From CBDVBE01 sp964543525 (GTDB taxonomy: Bacteria; Fibrobacterota; Chitinivibrionia; Chitinivibrionales; JANQEN01): a DNA stretch of 64,000 nucleotides. Made by a program: the position numbers and the translations under genes. Positions 9,698-18,528 of this stretch are shown here, piece after piece; the stretch's first letter is position 1; every line of letters begins with the position of its first letter. The stretch lies in NCBI GenBank assembly GCA_964543525.1, contig CAZIYW010000003.1:44642-108641 (forward strand), read 5' to 3'. The notes below the pieces were generated by a model, which made no database searches, was not told the origin of the DNA, and was given only the letters and a program-made list of their open reading frames with translations.

Positions 9698-9745
9698 CTG
9701 TCCGAAAAGTCCCTGATTTATCATTTTGACCTGGTTTCCGGACAG
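9698..9745. repeat. Palindromic repeat with CTGATTTATCATTTTGACC core
   Basis: CTGTCCGAAA at 9698-9707 pairs with TTTCCGGACAG at 9735-9745 (one bulge), enclosing the core that is shared with 2608-2626. It could act as a transcript-end hairpin between pilT and pilB or be a small palindromic repeat element. There is no T-tract on either side. Confidence 0.5.
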
Positions 9746-9748
9746 CCA

Positions 9749-10837
9749 CTAATAAGATTCGGGTAATTCAATCATGCATTTTCTGAAATCGTCTTTGTCC
9801 AGACTGGCTTCCATAGCATCTTCCTCCGCGACAAGTCCGGATTTAACGACCGAAGCAAGAGACTGATTCATGCTCTGCATGCCGAATTTACTTCCCAACC
9901 GTATCTGATTGTCAATATTGTGCAGTTTATTTTCCCGTATTAACGCCCTGACTGCCGGCGTAGCCACCATAATCTCCATTGCCAGCTGCATACCGCCGCC
10001 GATTTTTGGGAGTAGTACCTGGGTCATGACACAGTTAAGCGACATGGCAAGCTGTGTACGGATCTGCGGCTGTTTTTCACCGGGGAAAACGTCTACAATA
10101 CGTGCCAGCGTCTGGGAGCAGGAGTTGGTGTGCAGGGTGGCAAAGCACAGATGGCCCGTCTCCGCAACGGTAATGGCGGCCTGGATTGATTCGGCGTCGC
10201 GCATCTCACCGAGCAGTACCACATCCGGGTCCTGGCGGAGAATGCTGCGCAGTGCAGAGTGAAACGACTGGGTATCCGCGTGGACTTCACGCTGGTCAAC
10301 AGTTGCTTTATCATGTTTATGGAGGTATTCTATGGGATCTTCTATGGTGATGATATGGCAGCGCCGGGTGTTGTTAACACGCTCCAGCATCGCCGCCAGC
10401 GTGGTTGATTTACCGCACCCGGTAGGCCCGGTAACCAGGACCATCCCATTAGGTCTGTCCGACATCTCTTTTACAATAGGAGGAAGGCTGAGCTCCTCAA
10501 AGGATAAAATGGTGTACGGTATCCGTCTGAATGCGCCGGATACACTGCCGCGCTGCATATACACATTTGCCCGAAAACGTGATACATCATGCAGGCCGAA
10601 TGAAAAGTCAACTTCCCCTTTATCCTCCAGTGCCCGCTGCTGCTCTTCATTCATAACCTGGTAGCAGAGCTCTTTAGATTTGTCCGGTGTGAGGTGTTCA
10701 AAATCAAGCGCCCGGAGATTTTTATCGACACGGATCTGCGGTGCCTGGCCCACACTGAGAAGCAGATCGGTACCGCCCCGCTCAACCATTATTGCAAGCA
10801 GTTCCTTGCAGGATATTTCATCGTTTGGATCATGCAT
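9749..10837 (-). CDS. pilT: Type IV pilus retraction ATPase PilT
   Basis: A 362-residue hexameric ATPase that drives pilus retraction and twitching. The order is canonical: PAS-like N-terminal domain (MVERGGTDLLLSVGQ), Walker A GPTGCGKSTT, Asp box ITIEDPIEY, Walker B DVVLLGEMRD, His box ATLHTNS, and the C-terminal AVRALIRENK motif followed by GMQSMNQSL, the PilT signature. The ATG start has GGGAGAAG about eight bases upstream. It follows pilQ by 155 bp on the same strand. Confidence 0.95.
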   Translation of the reverse strand: MHDPNDEISCKELLAIMVERGGTDLLLSVGQAPQIRVDKNLRALDFEHLTPDKSKELCYQVMNEEQQRALEDKGEVDFSFGLHDVSRFRANVYMQRGSVSGAFRRIPYTILSFEELSLPPIVKEMSDRPNGMVLVTGPTGCGKSTTLAAMLERVNNTRRCHIITIEDPIEYLHKHDKATVDQREVHADTQSFHSALRSILRQDPDVVLLGEMRDAESIQAAITVAETGHLCFATLHTNSCSQTLARIVDVFPGEKQPQIRTQLAMSLNCVMTQVLLPKIGGGMQLAMEIMVATPAVRALIRENKLHNIDNQIRLGSKFGMQSMNQSLASVVKSGLVAEEDAMEASLDKDDFRKCMIELPESY

Positions 10838-10992
10838 AGGATCGCTTCTCCCTTTTTAAAGACCAATTGGTAACATAATTTCTATAGCCAAATATTCCGC
10901 CATTTTTATTCACAGTAACTGAAATGTTGCCTTCTCGTGCCCGTGTACGTAATCGTAATCGGACAACACCAAAATCCTGTTTCAGATGGCCG

Positions 10993-12441
10993 TTACTCTT
11001 CTTCACCCTCCGTTTCACTCTCAACCGGTTCTTCATCAAACTCTGATTCATCTACCGGTTTTGACGCCTGTTTTACCTCTTTTTTCACCGGAGCAGGAGC
11101 CGGTTTTGTCTGTTTCCGCGAAGCCTTTCTCCGTGATTTTTTCTCGTTTTTGTATGAATTGTTTACTTTGGCGCCGAATTTAATCTCAGAAGCATCCTTA
11201 ATAATCCGGGGTGTAATCTCAATAATAAGGTTCGATCTTCTGACCTCTTCACGGGTATGCTGAAACAGCATACCCAGAAGCGGTATCTGTCCCAGAACCG
11301 GTAATTTTTTTTGTTCATTTGTTTTTTCTTCGGAGAGAAGTCCTGCAAGCAGGATTGGCTGGCCGTCCTCAACCCGAACCGTGGTTGAGGTTTTGCGTAT
11401 TTTGACCAGCGGAATGTCCGCATTGGGGCCTTTCCATCCGGTAATTGAGGATACCTCCGGTTCAAGGCTCAGGGTAATCTGTCCCTCTTCATTGATATGA
11501 GGGGTCATCTTGACAATAACACCAACCTCCTCTTTTTCAACCTGCTGGTTTGCACCACCGGTTGAGGTCAGGTTGTAGGATTGAATAACATAGGGTATTT
11601 TTTCACCGATATGGAGACTTGCCTCTCTGTTGTTGGTGGTTGTTAATTTTGAGTCCATGAGAACCCGGGCATCACCCTCTTCGATAAGCATGTCCAGGGT
11701 GACATTAAAGTCGATGGGCATCTGGTACCAGTTTTTTATCTGAAAGTTTTCCGTAACCGGACCGCCCGTATATCTAACTCCCGATTCAAGTGGGGCCAAG
11801 TCTCCCCAGTTTATACCGTATTTATCCAGGTCATTTAGAGTGACTTCAATGAGCCGTGTTTCAAGCATGACCAGAGTATGGGGATGGTCAATTGATTGTA
11901 CAATGCGTTCTATTTCACGGATCACACGGGGACTCGTATAACAGATAAGGCGATTGCCGCCCTGATCTATTTTTACATTTTTTGTTAAATCAGACAGCAT
12001 TGATGCCACTTCCTCGGCCCGGGCATATTTCAGCTCAACCACATACCCGGACTGCCCGACCTCCTCTTTCAGCTTTCCCGGCTCAGCAATCAGCACGGAG
12101 TTACCGATAATCTCATAGGAAAGGCCAGCAGCACGGACAAGGAGGTTGATTGCCTCGTCCAAGGGTGTTTTATTAAGAATAATGGTGATCTTCTCGCGAT
12201 GAACCCCTTCACCGGCAACAAAGTTCATACCCGAGCGCTCGGAAAGAACTTTCAACACCTCGGATAAACTTGATTCCCGCGCCCAGAGGGTAATGGGTGA
12301 TTTCAGCCGGGGATTCTCGTTTTCAGTAACAATCGGAGACTTGCAGGGCTTTTCCTCCGTTTCACCAATTACAGAAACAGGTATAACCAGCGCTATCATG
12401 ACTATGAAAGCTATTCCTGAAATAACGGTTGGTCTGTTCAA
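10993..12441 (-). CDS. pilQ: Type IV pilus secretin PilQ, short form
   Basis: The outer-membrane pore through which the pilus passes. 482 residues, short for PilQ (commonly 600-750) because it lacks N-terminal AMIN domains. It has a signal peptide, then an STN-like module (LSEVLKVLSERSGMNFV and DEAINLLVRAAGLSYE), an N1/secretin_N module (VVELKYARAEEVASML) and the secretin beta domain (VMLETRLIEV to LIIEITPRII, with the VEDGQPILLAGLL segment). A low-complexity C-terminal tail of about 70 residues is Lys/Arg-rich and then Glu-rich, unusual for secretins. The start codon is TTG with a strong GGAGGATACCA just before it. Confidence 0.92.
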   Translation of the reverse strand: MNRPTVISGIAFIVMIALVIPVSVIGETEEKPCKSPIVTENENPRLKSPITLWARESSLSEVLKVLSERSGMNFVAGEGVHREKITIILNKTPLDEAINLLVRAAGLSYEIIGNSVLIAEPGKLKEEVGQSGYVVELKYARAEEVASMLSDLTKNVKIDQGGNRLICYTSPRVIREIERIVQSIDHPHTLVMLETRLIEVTLNDLDKYGINWGDLAPLESGVRYTGGPVTENFQIKNWYQMPIDFNVTLDMLIEEGDARVLMDSKLTTTNNREASLHIGEKIPYVIQSYNLTSTGGANQQVEKEEVGVIVKMTPHINEEGQITLSLEPEVSSITGWKGPNADIPLVKIRKTSTTVRVEDGQPILLAGLLSEEKTNEQKKLPVLGQIPLLGMLFQHTREEVRRSNLIIEITPRIIKDASEIKFGAKVNNSYKNEKKSRRKASRKQTKPAPAPVKKEVKQASKPVDESEFDEEPVESETEGEEE

Positions 12442-12607
12442 TGGTATCCTCCAATATGTATGGGTAAATGTGTGGATAGTTTATTTTCATCTCTATTTGC
12501 TGACATTGTCAGCCGCGACAGTCATTCCCGCATGGTTTCTGCGGGAATCTGTTTATGGTTGAACTTTTTTAATCACCTCTTCCTGTAATTGCCGATAATT
12601 CCTGAAC

Positions 12608-13132
12608 CTATTTCTTCTTCTTTCCTTTTTTCCCGCTTATATCATAATAATAATAGAAAGAATCACTCTCCATGAATATCCGGTCACTGGTAATCCGGTA
12701 GATATTCCGTTCCCCCACTTTATCACCCACTTCCACAGCAAAGGAGCGTTCACCCATCATGATAATTGCCGTGTATTTCTGTGATTCATCGTCAAAAATG
12801 ATTGCGGTCAGTTTATAGGGATCCACCGCTTCTTCGACCGGCTTGCCAGCTTTTACCTTTTTAGGCTTGATATACGTTCTGGCAACGGATCGTATTTTAC
12901 CGGTCATGGGGTCCTTGCCCCCGGTATACCCGAAACTTGCCCGGGTTGCAAGCTCCTCCTCGAGTCTGTTTACCATATCAATAAATTCACGATCATATCC
13001 TTCAGATGTTTTAAGAGCTTCAGTGACGGTTTTATCAAATTGCTTTTTCTGCAGATATATTCGTATCGAAATTCCGCCGGCCAGAAGCACAGCCAGCACT
13101 GCAGCTACAATTAACGTCGTGTATTTTTTCAT
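12608..13132 (-). CDS. pilP: PilP-like pilus alignment protein
   Basis: 174 residues with one N-terminal membrane segment (LIVAAVLAVLLAGGISIRIYL) followed by a charged linker and a small C-terminal beta domain (DPYKLTAIIFDD through RSFAVEVGDKVGERNIYRITSDRI). That arrangement, and the position between pilO and pilQ, fits PilP, which links the PilMNO inner-membrane platform to the secretin. Canonical PilP is a lipoprotein; this one has an uncleaved-looking anchor instead. Ends with a lysine-rich tail (KKGKKKK). Name from position and fold pattern rather than strong sequence identity. Confidence 0.75.
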   Translation of the reverse strand: MKKYTTLIVAAVLAVLLAGGISIRIYLQKKQFDKTVTEALKTSEGYDREFIDMVNRLEEELATRASFGYTGGKDPMTGKIRSVARTYIKPKKVKAGKPVEEAVDPYKLTAIIFDDESQKYTAIIMMGERSFAVEVGDKVGERNIYRITSDRIFMESDSFYYYYDISGKKGKKKK

Positions 13133-13140
13133 CGTTGGTA

Positions 13141-13716
13141 TCAGCCTTTCGTAACAGGTTCAACAGGTGGTAATTCTTTCTTTACGCGGAATGTGTTAAC
13201 CCGCATGGTTACCCGAATGCCTTTGTAGGTTCCCGAATATCTTCTTCCCTCTCTCCCCGTAATCAGCTCAACATCGAACGATTCCACTGAGACGATTCTC
13301 CTGCTGTTCTCGAATTTCGCGCACAGCTCACCGAATTTAAAAAAATCACCCTCTATCACAATATCGTATCCATAGGTGGTAATTCTATCCTTAACTACAG
13401 GTCTTTGTGGATTTACTGATACGAGTTTCAGCTTCAAATCATTCACACAGGTAGTGATAAATTCAAAGAAGTGCGTTTCATGGGTAACTGAATCTTTATG
13501 TCCGGGAAAATCCATGTTTTTAAAGACCAGATCACGGACGTGGTTGAGGTTTTCGTGAACTATTTTAGCGGTGGCCAGTTTATTCGAGGTAATGATGCGC
13601 TGTTTCTCCAGCTCCCGGAAATCCTTTTCAAACTGCGACACATAATAACGGTCCGCTGCAATAGTGCCTATTATTGCCAGTACCATTATCAGTGTGAGAA
13701 TATCCCCTGCTTTCAT
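13141..13716 (-). CDS. pilO: PilO-like pilus alignment protein
   Basis: 191-residue bitopic inner-membrane protein: one N-terminal membrane helix (ILTLIMVLAIIGTIAADRYYV), a coiled-coil region (FEKDFRELEKQRIITSNKLATA) and a C-terminal ferredoxin-like domain (YDIVIEGDFFKFGELCAKFENSRRIVSVESF). This is the PilO layout. The start ATG overlaps the pilN stop by four bases and AGGAG precedes it; pilP starts eight bases after the stop. It dimerises with PilN in the periplasm to align pilus motor and secretin. Confidence 0.85.
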   Translation of the reverse strand: MKAGDILTLIMVLAIIGTIAADRYYVSQFEKDFRELEKQRIITSNKLATAKIVHENLNHVRDLVFKNMDFPGHKDSVTHETHFFEFITTCVNDLKLKLVSVNPQRPVVKDRITTYGYDIVIEGDFFKFGELCAKFENSRRIVSVESFDVELITGREGRRYSGTYKGIRVTMRVNTFRVKKELPPVEPVTKG

Positions 13717-14288
13717 TGTTTTTTTACTCCTCTGTTTTCAGATGAGAAATCAAAACTGACCCGCATTTTTCCCCGCTCATCTTCACGGACAGTTGAATTC
13801 AGAAAGGTCACGATAAATTTATCGGCAAAGGTTGAGTCGTTACGGAGTTTGTTGAGGTAATTATCCAGGGTGATAAGCTGCTCCTGCTCCGGTGAAATAT
13901 AACCGAATCCGTCAACTTTATACGTTGGGCTTTTGTAACCGAACCGGGTGATCCAGTAATTCTCCGGCAGATGAAATGCCATGGCAGCCAGCTTTTTTGT
14001 CCAGAAAATACGGCCGTTCTGCAGCCCGTCCAGTAGCTCTATATCAGCCTTGGTGACTATCATCCTGGTCTTCTGATACTTGCGGTATTCCGCTTCGATA
14101 CGTGCAAGTTTATTCCGCTCATCCTGCAGTACCCGTTCCATATCCAGCACCTGAAACGCAGAATATATGAGTGCAAGACAGAGCGCACCAAAGCAGATAA
14201 AGCTCAGGACAACAGTCCTCAGGCGTCTTGCTTCAGCTCGCTTTTCCTCTTCTCTCAGTTTTCGAACAAGGTTAATAGAGTACTTCAT
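13713..14288 (-). CDS. pilN: PilN-like pilus assembly protein
   Basis: 191 residues: short cytoplasmic segment with the INLVRKLREEEKR motif that PilN uses to bind PilM, a membrane helix (LSFICFGALCLALIYSAF), a coiled coil, and a periplasmic domain (FHLPENYWITRFGYKSPTYKVDGFGYISPEQEQLITLDNYLNKL, split by a turn). Order and features fit PilN. It is separated from its normal upstream neighbour pilM by about 700 bp holding an inserted element, although in most genomes pilM and pilN are adjacent. Confidence 0.85.
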   Translation of the reverse strand: MKYSINLVRKLREEEKRAEARRLRTVVLSFICFGALCLALIYSAFQVLDMERVLQDERNKLARIEAEYRKYQKTRMIVTKADIELLDGLQNGRIFWTKKLAAMAFHLPENYWITRFGYKSPTYKVDGFGYISPEQEQLITLDNYLNKLRNDSTFADKFIVTFLNSTVREDERGKMRVSFDFSSENRGVKKQ

Positions 14289-14398
14289 GGAGTGCCTTTC
14301 TTAATTTATATATTCATTATTTACATATTCATTTATCATATTTATTCACGGATACTATAAAATGAAATTGGAAATTAGAAATTTGAAATTTGTTCTCT

Positions 14399-14752
14399 TC
14401 ATAATTTCGTGCTGTTTATAAACGCATTTAGTTTCGGGCCAATCGTATCAATTATTACCGTGTATTCTCTCGTTCTTGAATCAGTTAAAACCTTTCTCCT
14501 GCTTAATTTTCTCAACCACGATTTTGTCTCTTCAAAAGAACCCCTCGCATAACGGTAGAACCTTTTTCGGTCAGCAGGGGTATAACGGCCATATCCTTCC
14601 GCAATATTTGCAGCTATACTGTCGGATGACCGTATTACCTGATATCCGATGGTATTTTGAGCTTTATTACTCCATGTATCAAAGTCATACCAGATCATAT
14701 CAGATAATTCTTCAGCTAATTTATATACATCGAGTTCATATACCAATTTCAA
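14399..14752 (-). CDS. Four-helix-bundle protein (S23/IVP, TIGR02436-like)
   Basis: A 117-residue protein with the hallmark pattern of the four-helix-bundle family first found inside 23S rRNA intervening sequences: LDVYKLAEELSDMIWYDFDTW, the QVIRSSDSIAANIAEGYGRY core, and RFYRYARGSFEETKSWLRK. The family is also related to Avd, the accessory protein of diversity-generating retroelements. Start is TTG with AGGAGT upstream. The gene is co-oriented with the pil operon. Its role is unknown; an RNA-binding or element-associated role is an inference from the family's setting. Confidence 0.9.
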   Translation of the reverse strand: MKLVYELDVYKLAEELSDMIWYDFDTWSNKAQNTIGYQVIRSSDSIAANIAEGYGRYTPADRKRFYRYARGSFEETKSWLRKLSRRKVLTDSRTREYTVIIDTIGPKLNAFINSTKL

Positions 14753-14764
14753 CTTTTACTCCTA

Positions 14765-14991
14765 TTCCCGATTACTGTTTTCCTAATTCCCAATATCTAA
14801 TTTCTAATATCCAATATCTAATTCCCAATATCTAATTTCTAATATCCAATATCTAATTCCCAATTTCTAATTTCTAATTCCCAATTTCTAATATCCAATC
14901 TCTAATATCCACTATCCACTATCTAATTTCCAATATCCAATTTCCAATTTCTAATTTCTAATTTCTAATATCTAATCTCCAATATCCAAAT
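14765..14991. repeat. AATATCTAATTTCTAA tandem-like repeat array
   Basis: About 225 bp built from imperfect units such as CCAATATCTAATTTCTAATA and TTCCCAATTTCTAATTTCTA. Units vary in order and have no constant spacers, so it is not a CRISPR array. The complementary short copy is at 14361-14391. A related fragment occurs at 29539-29590. Confidence 0.85.
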
Positions 14992-14994
14992 CCT

Positions 14995-15939
14995 TTACTC
15001 CCTCAATGCCAGTGAAACAGCAAGATCATATTTCCCCGCTTCACTTTCCATCTCCGGGTTTAACGCTTTAACCAGATCCAGTTTTTTAACATTCAGTCCT
15101 GTTTTTAATTCAATGACATTGAGCAGCTCCTGCTGCAGGAAATTACCGAGTACATGGACCACAGAAAATGATGCAGCATGGAAATTGGTTTCATAAAAGG
15201 AGAGCGATCGCACCAGTTCATCGGTCAACCCCGTAATACGACGCTCCTTTTCCCGCATGGGAAGCTCAGGATCGGCGCTCGGACCGAAGAGCTCCTTTGC
15301 AGAGAAATATATAGTCCGATGGTAGTAAGTTGAATCTTCACCGTCAATTATCACTGAGCTTATCTCCGGTCCCACATGGAGAATAATATTTGCATGCGGC
15401 AGGTTGCCGTTCTTGTGTGCCGCCCAGAACGCATTGGCCGCTGCAAGGGGCAGAATATCAACAGTACCGGGTTTGAAGCCGCCCTTTTCAAGGTTTCGCA
15501 CATGCCGGTTCAGCAGTATATTCGCCACTGCCGCGACGAGAATATCGGCATTTTCACCCTTCTTGTCGCTCCCTCCGAGAAACTGATATTCAATAGTTGA
15601 GCCGGAAACTTCAAAGGGGAGATTCTTCCTGATTTCAAAGCGCAGTGCATTACGAATCTCATCGTCGGGAAGCCGCTTGAAAGGGAGCTGTGCAGAATAC
15701 AGTTGTTTCCCGGAAACACAGGACACAATACGATCCCCCTTTCCGGGGGATATTTTATCGCGTACTTTTTTCAACGCCTTGATAAGATCTTCATCCTTTG
15801 TTATATTACCGGAAAACTCCTCCAGTTTGTTAATATTAAACTGGGTATCCTTTCCACGGGGTGTTGCAGTCACCTCTGCCGCACGTATACCGAGATTGTC
15901 ATATTCAATACCGATTGCAGTAGTCTGTTTTTTTGCCAT
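14995..15939 (-). CDS. pilM: Type IV pilus assembly protein PilM
   Basis: 314-residue actin-like cytoplasmic ATPase fold protein that binds the N-terminus of PilN and organises the inner-membrane platform. Visible features are an N-terminal IGIEYDNLGIRAAEV strand-turn (phosphate-1 like), the PDDEIRNALRFEIRKNLPFE segment typical of PilM (LPF is the family mark), DILPLAAANAFW, and a phosphate-2-like HVGPEISSVIIDG. SD GGGAG precedes the ATG. Its stop codon abuts the repeat array of the inserted element. Confidence 0.88.
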   Translation of the reverse strand: MAKKQTTAIGIEYDNLGIRAAEVTATPRGKDTQFNINKLEEFSGNITKDEDLIKALKKVRDKISPGKGDRIVSCVSGKQLYSAQLPFKRLPDDEIRNALRFEIRKNLPFEVSGSTIEYQFLGGSDKKGENADILVAAVANILLNRHVRNLEKGGFKPGTVDILPLAAANAFWAAHKNGNLPHANIILHVGPEISSVIIDGEDSTYYHRTIYFSAKELFGPSADPELPMREKERRITGLTDELVRSLSFYETNFHAASFSVVHVLGNFLQQELLNVIELKTGLNVKKLDLVKALNPEMESEAGKYDLAVSLALRE

Positions 15940-15993
15940 GCCGCGCTCCCATAAGGGAATAATTGGATTTATAAAAAAAAGTACTCAACTGAA

Positions 15994-17487
15994 TTATAAT
16001 TTAACGTTTTCTTCCTTCCATTCAAGATCAAGTACAATTAGCAATTGCCCGGAACCACTAGAACATGTAGTTTCTATCGAGATGCCTGTCTGTGCAAGAG
16101 TAGTGTTATTTATCCTACGGTCGAAAAGATATGCCCCAATACCGTTTCCAGGATCCCAATGCTCGTTATTGATTGTTTTAGATGACCTGGCGCCTACAAA
16201 ATAAACGTCTATATTCTGTTTTGCGTTACTTAAATCAAGCATCCCATCTTTTGTATAGAAAAATCCAGACATACAATATTCCGGATCATCATCTGGAATA
16301 TTGAGTACAATATTTCCATTGTCGGCACAAATAAGAGAAATCATGTTTTCATTATGTTGCAATCCATAATTATCATTGAAATTAAAATTAAAAACAGTAT
16401 TGTTCTTTCCATTACCGGTTGCAATAACACCATCTACATCCCAATTCCAGTCATCATATACCAGATTTCCCTCAATTATAATATTACCCGCTCCCTGAGT
16501 AATTACTGAGCATTTGCCATTAACGATGCCACTTACTTTAATACTCTGTTCATTAAGAACAAAAAAGACATCACCATCATTGAAGGTTATTTCCTGATTT
16601 GCACTCTGGCCATCGTTAAAAATTACATCACTACTAGAGTCTTCAGGCAAAAACAGGAGAAATGCATTATTAGGGTCCTTCACGTCGAGCAGATGTGACG
16701 GTGTGTTCCACGATATGGTGTTTGTCAACTTTGGTTTATGATGAAAATAAGATGTTTTAAAGTGTGCATCAATACCGTTCGGATTTCCAACTTTAATATC
16801 CAATTTACCCGGTTCTGTATTGTCCTCATAAATTCCCCAGTCAAAATTATTATAATAAGGAGGGGAGCCATTCTGGTCATTACCCCATTGAGTGTTGGAA
16901 TTAGTAACAGTGACAGGTCCATTAAAAAATGTCGGATTATTTCCGATACCGGCAAAAAATTTAAAATCGTTATTAATGTGAACTCTGCCGTCAAAAATAA
17001 TATTGGCCAGTCCTTTTGTTTTCATACCTGACATATCATCTATAAGCATGCTTGTTTCTCCTCCGCCTTTTCGTGCCGCCCAACTTAAAATTTTTCGATA
17101 CTTTAATATTCCTCCTGTTGCTTCCGACCTTATTGTAAATATATCGTCGGATGTTTTTTCAATATCGACCTTCACCGTCATATTATTTAACAACTCACCT
17201 GGTTGGTCCCAGTTAAGAATCGTTAATGAATTACCCTTTGCGAGGTTTTCTATCATCGAATAATTCGTCTGCTCCCGTAACCATCGAGTTGCAATAAGCA
17301 GACCTGATTCTGCTGCAAAGAATGCCCTTTCATTATCAAGAGCCGCAGCTTCGTGGTTCACCGTGTTTCCGGTAACTGCAAGATAGCCGGCGCCTCCAAT
17401 TGCCATAATCAGGGTAAATGCGACAGCGCCCACCAGAACAGATCCTTGTGATTTACACAATGTTTTCATAAGGGAGAATTTCGACAT
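15994..17487 (-). CDS. PilX-like minor pilin / pilus assembly protein
   Basis: 497 residues. The N-terminus carries QGSVLVGAVAFTLIMAIGGAGYLAV then NHEAAALDNERAFFAAESGLLIATRWL, the PilX-type helix that lacks Glu at +5. The remaining 400 residues are beta-rich and Asn/Asp-rich (many NDGN-like turns), much longer than ordinary PilX (about 200), so it may display a domain at the pilus tip. It overlaps the preceding pilW-like gene by 22 bp, which supports co-translation; a second ATG at 17469 is also possible. Confidence 0.72.
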   Translation of the reverse strand: MSKFSLMKTLCKSQGSVLVGAVAFTLIMAIGGAGYLAVTGNTVNHEAAALDNERAFFAAESGLLIATRWLREQTNYSMIENLAKGNSLTILNWDQPGELLNNMTVKVDIEKTSDDIFTIRSEATGGILKYRKILSWAARKGGGETSMLIDDMSGMKTKGLANIIFDGRVHINNDFKFFAGIGNNPTFFNGPVTVTNSNTQWGNDQNGSPPYYNNFDWGIYEDNTEPGKLDIKVGNPNGIDAHFKTSYFHHKPKLTNTISWNTPSHLLDVKDPNNAFLLFLPEDSSSDVIFNDGQSANQEITFNDGDVFFVLNEQSIKVSGIVNGKCSVITQGAGNIIIEGNLVYDDWNWDVDGVIATGNGKNNTVFNFNFNDNYGLQHNENMISLICADNGNIVLNIPDDDPEYCMSGFFYTKDGMLDLSNAKQNIDVYFVGARSSKTINNEHWDPGNGIGAYLFDRRINNTTLAQTGISIETTCSSGSGQLLIVLDLEWKEENVKL

Positions 17488-18038
17488 GTGAACCCATCCT
17501 TTCTCGGGGGTAAATAATATATGTTTCCTGCCGAGGATGTTTTCAAACTAAGGGTTATCTCAACATAAGTCCGATAGTTATTGAGTGAGAAACTGCTTGA
17601 TGCTGGATCTATTTCAACCTTACTACCGCCGGCTTCAAAGTCAACTAATGCGCCGTTTACACTTTCCTTAAAAGTGCTGCCAGCAACAGAATACTCGCTG
17701 ATTACAGCACCATTGCTGTCATAAATTCGAATATTTTTTACATTGGTAAGGGGAGTTGCCGGTATTGGAAATTGTGTAAAAGAAGTGGGAACAGGATCAG
17801 AATTTGATGGTGTTGACGGATCGAACATAAGGACCCTGTTTGCCTTCCGAACACTCAATGCTATCTGTTCAACAACATTATCATACTGACGCTGCATCTT
17901 TTCCATTGCATTGCTTTCCCTCAGTTGATTGTTATGCATAGTAAATATCGTGACACCAATCACTGCAATAATACTGAGTATTATCGCAGTAACAAGTGCT
18001 TCAACCAGAGTAAATCCAACCGCTTCTTTTTTTTTCAT
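17466..18038 (-). CDS. Minor pilin, PilW/PulJ-like
   Basis: 190 residues with a prepilin leader MKKKEAVG and the mature start FTLVEALVTAIILSIIAVIGVTIF, containing Gly -1, Phe +1 and Glu +5 for PilD cleavage and methylation. The body has the PilW-type pattern of a helix (MQRQYDNVVEQIALSVRKANRV) and beta strands. It starts on the last base of the preceding pilV-like gene's stop codon and overlaps the pilX-like gene, so the three minor pilins are translationally coupled. Confidence 0.82.
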   Translation of the reverse strand: MKKKEAVGFTLVEALVTAIILSIIAVIGVTIFTMHNNQLRESNAMEKMQRQYDNVVEQIALSVRKANRVLMFDPSTPSNSDPVPTSFTQFPIPATPLTNVKNIRIYDSNGAVISEYSVAGSTFKESVNGALVDFEAGGSKVEIDPASSSFSLNNYRTYVEITLSLKTSSAGNIYYLPPRKDGFTCRNSPL

Positions 18039-18490
18039 TATCGTGCCTGCGTAATCCGTTTTGTTATTATAATAGTATCTTGATTGCCGTCTAGTTCTGC
18101 CCAGTTAACTGAAACTTTGATTATAACAAGAGGTATTGTGGTTGAACCAGTGCCAATATTTATCGGCCACTGCCCGACCATAACCTGCCTTCTGAGATTT
18201 GCCATTAAATCTGGTGTATATGACGTATCCAATGGTATTCTTGTTGTTGAGTCATACGGTGCTACTGCAAGTGCTAGGAAGTTTCTATCGTCATACTTTG
18301 TTTCCAATAAATTGGTAATTACTGACCTCGCCTGCCGCCTATGCTTATCAATAATCTCAAGCTCCCGCCCCTTTCGTATCACCGCGATTATGGCGGTGAT
18401 TGCAATGGAAAGGATTATTGCCGCTACCAGGAGCTCTACGATGGAATAGCCCCGAAAACTTTTTTTAGCAGCTTCTTTTTTAGTAGTCAC
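18038..18490 (-). CDS. Minor pilin, PilV-like
   Basis: 150 residues. Leader MTTKKEAAKKSFRG followed by YSIVELLVAAIILSIAITAIIAVI: the prepilin Gly and Glu +5 are present but the first mature residue is Tyr instead of the usual Phe/Met. The C-terminal part is a beta domain ending in VSVNWAELDG, a motif often seen in PilV/GspI-type pseudopilins. Operon with the pilW- and pilX-like genes. Confidence 0.8.
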   Translation of the reverse strand: MTTKKEAAKKSFRGYSIVELLVAAIILSIAITAIIAVIRKGRELEIIDKHRRQARSVITNLLETKYDDRNFLALAVAPYDSTTRIPLDTSYTPDLMANLRRQVMVGQWPINIGTGSTTIPLVIIKVSVNWAELDGNQDTIIITKRITQAR

Positions 18491-18528
18491 ATGCTATATC
18501 TTTCTTTTAATATGCGTTCTAAATTGTT

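Larger units (their letters stand above)
14361..14991 (-). mobile_element. Four-helix-bundle (IVS-like) element between pilM and pilN
   Basis: A roughly 630-bp unit splits the otherwise standard pilMNOPQ order. The left boundary (14361-14391) is a short AAATTGGAAATTAGAAATTT-type repeat; the right boundary (about 14775-14991) is a long run of CTAATTTCTAATATCCAATATCTAA-type repeats that is complementary to it. Between them lies one ORF of the four-helix-bundle/23S-rRNA-intervening-sequence-protein family. The inverted flanks could pair in RNA and bring pilM and pilN together. Boundaries are approximate because the repeats are imperfect. Confidence 0.75.

Noticed and set aside
14765..14991. Possible CRISPR array
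   Set aside because: Units are short, degenerate and variable in order with no unique spacers of constant length, and no cas gene is near.
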